Source of the DNA: Methylaequor sp002691245
Lineage (GTDB): Bacteria; Pseudomonadota; Alphaproteobacteria; Methylaequorales; Methylaequoraceae
Length of the DNA stretch: 8,298 nucleotides
NCBI GenBank assembly: GCA_002691245.1
Contig: NZHH01000014.1
Coordinates: 1-8,298, forward strand
Reading direction: 5' to 3'
Below are positions 1 through 6,300 of the stretch, one piece after another. The notes beneath the pieces were generated by a model, which was not told the DNA's origin, did no database searches, and was given only the letters and a program-made list of their open reading frames with translations. Position numbers and translations under genes: made by a program. Numbering within the stretch: position 1 is the stretch's first letter; every line of letters begins with the position of its first letter.

Positions 1-384
1 CGTATCCCCAATATTACCGTCACCATCTAAATCTAAATCATAAACCGCTTCATCGTTTAACACTTCACTAATGGTTAACGAATCCGTCTGCTTAAATACA
101 CCATCATTATCAAAGCTATCACGCTTCCATGTTGTCTTACCGCGGAAGGTTGTGGCATAGTAAACGCCTATACCACTGCCGTCTTTAAAAGATAAAAAAC
201 CTGTTGGATTAGATTTAAAGTTGTAGAGACTAGATCTTCCTCCGGATAATTGATTAATAAAAATTAAAGGTTCAAAGGTCGAATCACCAATTGAAAGACT
301 ACTTATATCTGCAACGAAAGAACCGGAAGCCGTCTTGTAAAGTCCGTTATCGTTAGCCTCGTCAACAACCAAAACAGAAGATAT
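1..384 (-). repeat. R4: EF-hand-ended repeat domain running to the window edge
   Basis: Residues 2639-2766 (128 residues) carry NGLYKTASGSFVAD, GRSSLYNFKSNPTG, a GVYYATTFRGKTTWKRDSF segment, DGVFKQTDSLTISEVLNDEA and the intact loop DLDGDGNIGDT. The final 18 residues equal R1 exactly in protein and DNA. The first half is AT-rich, like the gene interior. The last 180 coding bases are richer in GC (31 of 60 bases at 121-180) and use the same words as R1 and R2. This gradient suggests that the end of R4 belongs to a homogenised array continuing outside the window. Confidence 0.85.
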
Positions 385-3300
385 TGTATCTCCAATACTA
401 TTATCTTTATTAAAATCAAGATTATAAACGGCTTCAGAATTAAGAAGCTCGCTAAGTGTAAGGGTATCTGTTGAATCATATACACCATCTTTTTTAAAGT
501 TATCTCTATACCATTGACCATTGTTATTTTTGTTATAAATTTCGAATATTTCATCGTTGTAAACAGCATTAGTTGGGGTATATTTAAAATCATAAAGACT
601 TGAAGAAGTTACTCCTCTAGATATAGATTGCTTTGTTAGTAGTATTGGCGATTCAGAGTAATCATTTATATCCAAGTCGGATGAGTCTATGACATAGGCT
701 CCAGACTCTGTTTTGTATAATTGTAATTTATCGTTAAAAGTTGAGGTTAGATCCGTAATACCAAATTTTTCACCAATAATGGTACTTTCCGATAAGTAGA
801 ATTGATCTTTAATTAGAGGTAATTCTACTTCAGCACTATCTCCCATTCCTGGATGATTCGCACAGTAATAGTAAAGTTCTTGAGAACTTTTTACACTTAT
901 AAGTGTTTGGAAATTTGGACTATCTACTGTTACGCCCTCGGTTAACTCTTCGCCTCCATTATGAGTGCCATCGGATTTTAGAGAAAATTTAAATGGATGA
1001 TGAGGAGTTTGTGACCAATCAAATAAATAGTCCTTGTTTTGTTCTAATTTAAGTTTTTCAACTCGGTTCCCATCAATTACAAACTTATTAACTCCATCTA
1101 TTCTCTCTACTGTGACAACTTTTACTTCAACTGAAGATTCAATATCATACGATTCCGAAATATTTAAATTTCCAGCGGAGATTTGAGAAACCAACTTTAA
1201 TTCAAAAGCATTTCCTTCTCCTTTAGGAATAAGTTTTAGTTCTGCAAAATCCGATTCAGAATCTACATATCTTTCTGATAAAGGTCTTAGGTTTACAGGT
1301 TCGCTAATTTTTTCTCCAAACTTATCAAATCTTTGGTAAGCAGGAACTAAACCAAAACTTTTATCATTATAGAACCATGCAACGACAGATGAGTAATCGT
1401 TAAAAATGAGAGTTTCAGGTATATATAGCGAATACGTAACATCATTAACATCTGTTGGAGAAATTAAAGTCTTTTTTGTAATTTCTTTACCTTGTTGGTC
1501 TATAATATCGGCAACAAGATTTTTAGATGACGACTCTAAATCATAATAAAACCTTATAGTATTTCCATTGGATAATCCTATTTGCGTGTAAGTTGGGTTA
1601 TTTTTATATATAAATTGATTACTATTAACTGTATCAACCAGACTCAGAGAAAGGTTTGAAAAGATTGATTCATCATTATTTCCGATATCAAATTGCTCAA
1701 TATTAGAAAAAGTTTTTGTGGCAGTTCCCGAACCATATGGATATGTAATTGTTCCTGAGTTTGAATTATCTAATTCAATAGTTAAAATAGTATTACTAAT
1801 TTTTAATGTATCAACACCAGTACCACCATCATAGTGTCCTCCACTATGTCCTCCTCTAAATTCTAGAATATCATTACCATCTTCTCCAAAGATATTTACA
1901 TTATCTCGTGCCGTTAAATAATCATCTCCACTTCCACCGTATGTTTCAAAATTTGTATTAATATAATTATTATTTTGATCTCCACGGACTTTCCCAGAAC
2001 CACCACCAGAAATTTGTAGATGCTCTATTTCACTAAATTGGATAAATTGTTCTTTAGAGCCATTATCATTCGATTGACGATTGAAACTTCCAGAACTTAA
2101 ATCAAAGGTATTGAAATTACTATTTAAATTTAATGTTAGAACATCACCGCCATCACCGCCATAAACATATGTTTGTCCAGTGTCTCTAGGAGTTAAATAA
2201 TCATTACCTGAACCACCGTACAACCAATCACCTCCTGAAATATTATCATTGCCTGAATTACCAACTAGTACGGAACCACTTGTATTTTCGTTTATGTAAT
2301 TGTCACCATCATCCCCTAAAATAACTCTTGGTTGACCATCTGAGTCAGGTGCCAAAGTATTTTCATCAAGGTTGATTACTGCACTTTCAGCATTGATAAT
2401 TGGAATTGACAAGTTTGTTGCAGAAACAAGATTGTTTCCAGCAGAGTCAGCTAATGAATCTTCATAAACTTTTAATTCTAAGGTTTGGTTTTCTGTAATC
2501 TTGGACTGAGGATCCAATATAATTCCTACTGGAGGAAGTCCAGCTGGTTGGAGACTCCAATTTGTTGAGTTGGAATTAAAAACTTCTACAATATTACCTT
2601 GAGAATCTAATAATTCTATTCCCCTATCCGTTAAAGCAACTTCTTCAGAAGTATTAATAAAAATTCTTCCAGCAATCGAACCAGTATTGAAAAGAATGCT
2701 TTGAGGATCAATGACATCAACATAGCGTTTGTCAGAGTCGGAATAGATATTATTAATAACTGGTTGAGCCGAATCAGTTGTTAATGATAAGGTGTATAAA
2801 CTACCAATATTATTTCCACCACCAACAGCTAAATAATATTTTCCAGGGCCTAAGTTAATAGTTTGTTGGCCGTTCTGATATTGTTCGAAGTTTTGTGTAT
2901 CTGTATCAAGTATTTCCCAGTAACCTCTTTTTAATCCTTCCATTGAAATAGTCAAATCCTGATTACCTTCAATGGTAAAACTATAACCATCACGAATATC
3001 ATGGTTATTACCAAATTCACCAGTTTTTGATAGCGTTACTTGATCATCCATAACAAACTCATTCACTACTGCCGAGTCTGCTTCACCAAATGTGCCTAAA
3101 TCTACATATGCTCCTTCATTATTTGGATCATCAAGTACATACCGTCCATTAACAATTAAAAACTTTCCATCTTGAACAATATAAGGATTTCCACCCTGAT
3201 CAGGACCAATTGTTACAGGAGTAAAGTCTACATCTAAATCAAAATTTGTTGTTAATCCATAGTTTAATGTTTCCATATTCCAATCGCTTTGGAACGGAGA

Positions 3301-6300
3301 TATTCTTAAAACATATTCGCCTTTCTGTAAAATTCCATCAAAAGCAGTTCCATGGGAATAACCATGAACACCACCTCCACCAACATTATATAGTTCGAAA
3401 TTGCCTATGAGATCATCGTTATTTGATATCGATAAATTGACTTCAGATAATGTTGGAAGATTGAACTGATAAATCCAATATTCTGTGTAATCATCTCCAC
3501 TAAACTCATCAACACCAGATAACTTAGCACTAATTGAATTTGTAAACGTCTTAGAAGCTTCATCATACTTATAGAACGTTTCATTGTTATTTAATGTAAT
3601 TTGGAAATCATTTGCATCTGGTTGTTCAGGTACTTCAAAATTATTTGGAAGGTGGCTTTGACCTGAAGTGCTATTAATTGAATACCCAGAATAATCATAA
3701 TAGACTAAATCAGCATCTAGAGGAGAAATACTCAAGCTTTCTGGAAATTCAGCTGTTGTACTTTGGAAGGAACCTTCATCTCCTGCTTCATTTCCATTCG
3801 CATCAAAATATTGATAAGCCACACCAAAATCCGTTAACCATCCAACAACAAACTTTCCATCATTAAATTCGTAAACCGTTGGTTTAGTCTGAGTACCAGT
3901 AATGGTATTGTTTACTAATTGTGGTGTGCTCGCTTCACCTGTTTTTAAGTCTATACGCTGTGACCAGATATCAATATTTCCGATATTATCTGCATTTTGA
4001 TAAAACCACATTACAGTTCCATCAGATAGGATCTTATAATTTTGATTTAATGCTGAAGAGGAATCATATTGGATTATTGAATAGTATTGATCAGCACTAT
4101 TACTAAAACCAGTTGTCCATTTACCTATCTCATTTGTGTTATCAACAAGAATAACATCTCTTTCTGAGTCGTCTAAGAAGTTTGAACTTGACCAGTTAGA
4201 ATGTTGAAGTGTTTCAAATTTACCTCCTGAGAAATGACCCCATTCAGTTTTAAGATTATCGATAGTTGCGTCACCATCACTGGATGTGGCCATCATATAG
4301 TATCCACCATTACCATCTGGACTAATATTATTGGCTTCGCTTTTAAAAGTGACAACTGAACCATCAAAGTTCGTAGCGATTTGATAAGACGTATTATCTG
4401 GAAGTATTCCCTCAGGTAGGATTACTTTAAGCTCACCTGTAGTTAGGTCTTTTTTATAAATTTTAGCTTTTTCAAGCCCAATTGGTTTAGTGTTGTTACC
4501 ATTACTGTCAGACAGATTTATATCTTTAAAATCGTCATTTAACGTAAATTCTGGTGATACGAAAATTAAAGAATTATTATCCGCACTGAAAATATGCTCA
4601 TAAATTTGATTGCTGGATATGATTTGAGAATTGTCAATCTCAACTAATTTACTTTCACTCGCGTGTACAAATCCTTCATAAGATACTTCATATAACTTTC
4701 TAGATATAAGCTCTACGTCACCAGTTGTTAGATTTTTTGTATACAATCCCCCACCTGAAACGTCATTATTATCAAGTAAATTTGTTGAATTGCTTACAAA
4801 CGCTACAATATTGCCATCAGGTGATAATGTAGCACTACTACCTTGAGATTGATCATTACCATTATTACCATTCTTTGATTGATCAACTCTTGTTAATGCA
4901 CCGGTATCAATATTTTTTGTAAAAATCTTATTTTGATTGTCTGTGAAAAGAACAATGTTCCCGTCAAAAGAGATGTTATTTGTTTTACTACCTTGATCAA
5001 TCCATCCATCGAATGTTTGAGTCTCACCAGTTTCAAGATTCTTATGTGTTATTAGATCTTGAGCACTTCCACTCATATAAATTACTGACTTACCATCTCC
5101 AGAAATTTGATAAGTACCATACAATTCTTCTGCAATTTGCTTAATTTCACCAGTATCAAGATCCTTAATATAAAGATTAGTATAGTTAGAGTAGCCATCA
5201 TAATCTTCAATTAATTTATTACTCTGACTAACAAAAAGAACAAATCTTCCATCATTACTATGAGCCGCTGAATTAAATGATTCTATTGGAAAATATTCAC
5301 CGTTCTCAGTTTGGTTAATAACTATTTCGGTACTATCAGCTAAGCTCTTTCTGAAATACAAATTTGCCGATTCACCGACTACACCATTATGTTTAACATT
5401 AAATAAATATGCTCCATCTTTAGAGAGCTGAGATTGAATAATATTGTCATTTGAGTCTTGTTTATTTATCTTAGTTGCGTAATCTTCAATTTTAGCAAAT
5501 TTATTTTTTTGTGAACTTACAAAATCTGAATTGACTTGAGGGCTAAGTGAATTAGGTGAGCCAATTTCAGAATCATTATTTATATCTAAACCTTCAGAGT
5601 TTTCAAGATTAGCAAATTCCGATTGAGTAAGTATTTTTTTACTAACGAAGTTACCAGTTTGAATGGCAAAAACATATTCATGAATTCCACTTGAAGAGTC
5701 ACTAGGTGCTGAGTCATTAAAATAAAGATGGACATTACCAGTTGGTATTTGATTAGGGTCCATATTATTGAGATTACTATCAGCAAAATTTGTATCTTTA
5801 AAAATTGATTTGAGAACATCTGAATTAGCATTAAATGAATTACCATTTTCATCTTTTAAAACTTTATATTTTTCAATTCTGCTACTTGTGTAAGAACTCA
5901 GTTTGGATCCAGGATTTAATCCATTTTTATCAATTACTAATCTTCCTTCAGAATCTTTATAAATTCCTATATTTCTGCCATCATCAAAAATTAGCTGATC
6001 AACGGTTGTACCGACTAATGGTGATCCATAAATTGATTGTCCAAGGGAATCCTCTATTTTAATCCATGGGTCATCAATTGTTTGTGTATTAATTAAGTCG
6101 CCATTTACATATAAATCACTATAAGAGGATGTTGTATCACTCCAATAAACATTTATTGGATGAGTTGAAGGATTATAACTGAATATCCAATCTGTATTGG
6201 TTTGATTGTTGACTCCATCATGTGTGTACGCTAATTTTGGAGTATCATACTCAATAATAAAATTAAAATTAGTTGTTCCGGTGGAATGTGCGGCAATCCA

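Noticed and set aside
303..593. 96-codon minus-strand frame, and an 88-codon one at 5586-5852
   Set aside because: Both lie in other frames of the same strand inside the giant open frame, and their products are low-complexity Ile/Leu-rich shadows of the Asn/Asp-rich coding sequence.
820..1110. Phage structural gene, because similar YYYC-x-x-H-x-GM domains occur in marine phage proteins
   Set aside because: The surrounding RTX block, propeller and lectin modules, and the length over 2700 residues, fit a bacterial surface protein better; the module may be shared with phages.
3678..4106. Plus-strand frames of 61-62 codons (also 5835-6062 and 7876-8094)
   Set aside because: They run antisense to conserved domain sequence, have no family resemblance, and have odd His/Leu/Tyr-rich composition expected of reversed coding DNA.
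5504..5640. Runs of seven A on the coding strand (T7 at 5504-5510 and 5634-5640, also 7195-7201) as phase-variation or frameshift sites
   Set aside because: Runs of this length are expected in AT-rich Lys/Asn codons; no alternative frame continues usefully after them and no slippery-site structure is evident.
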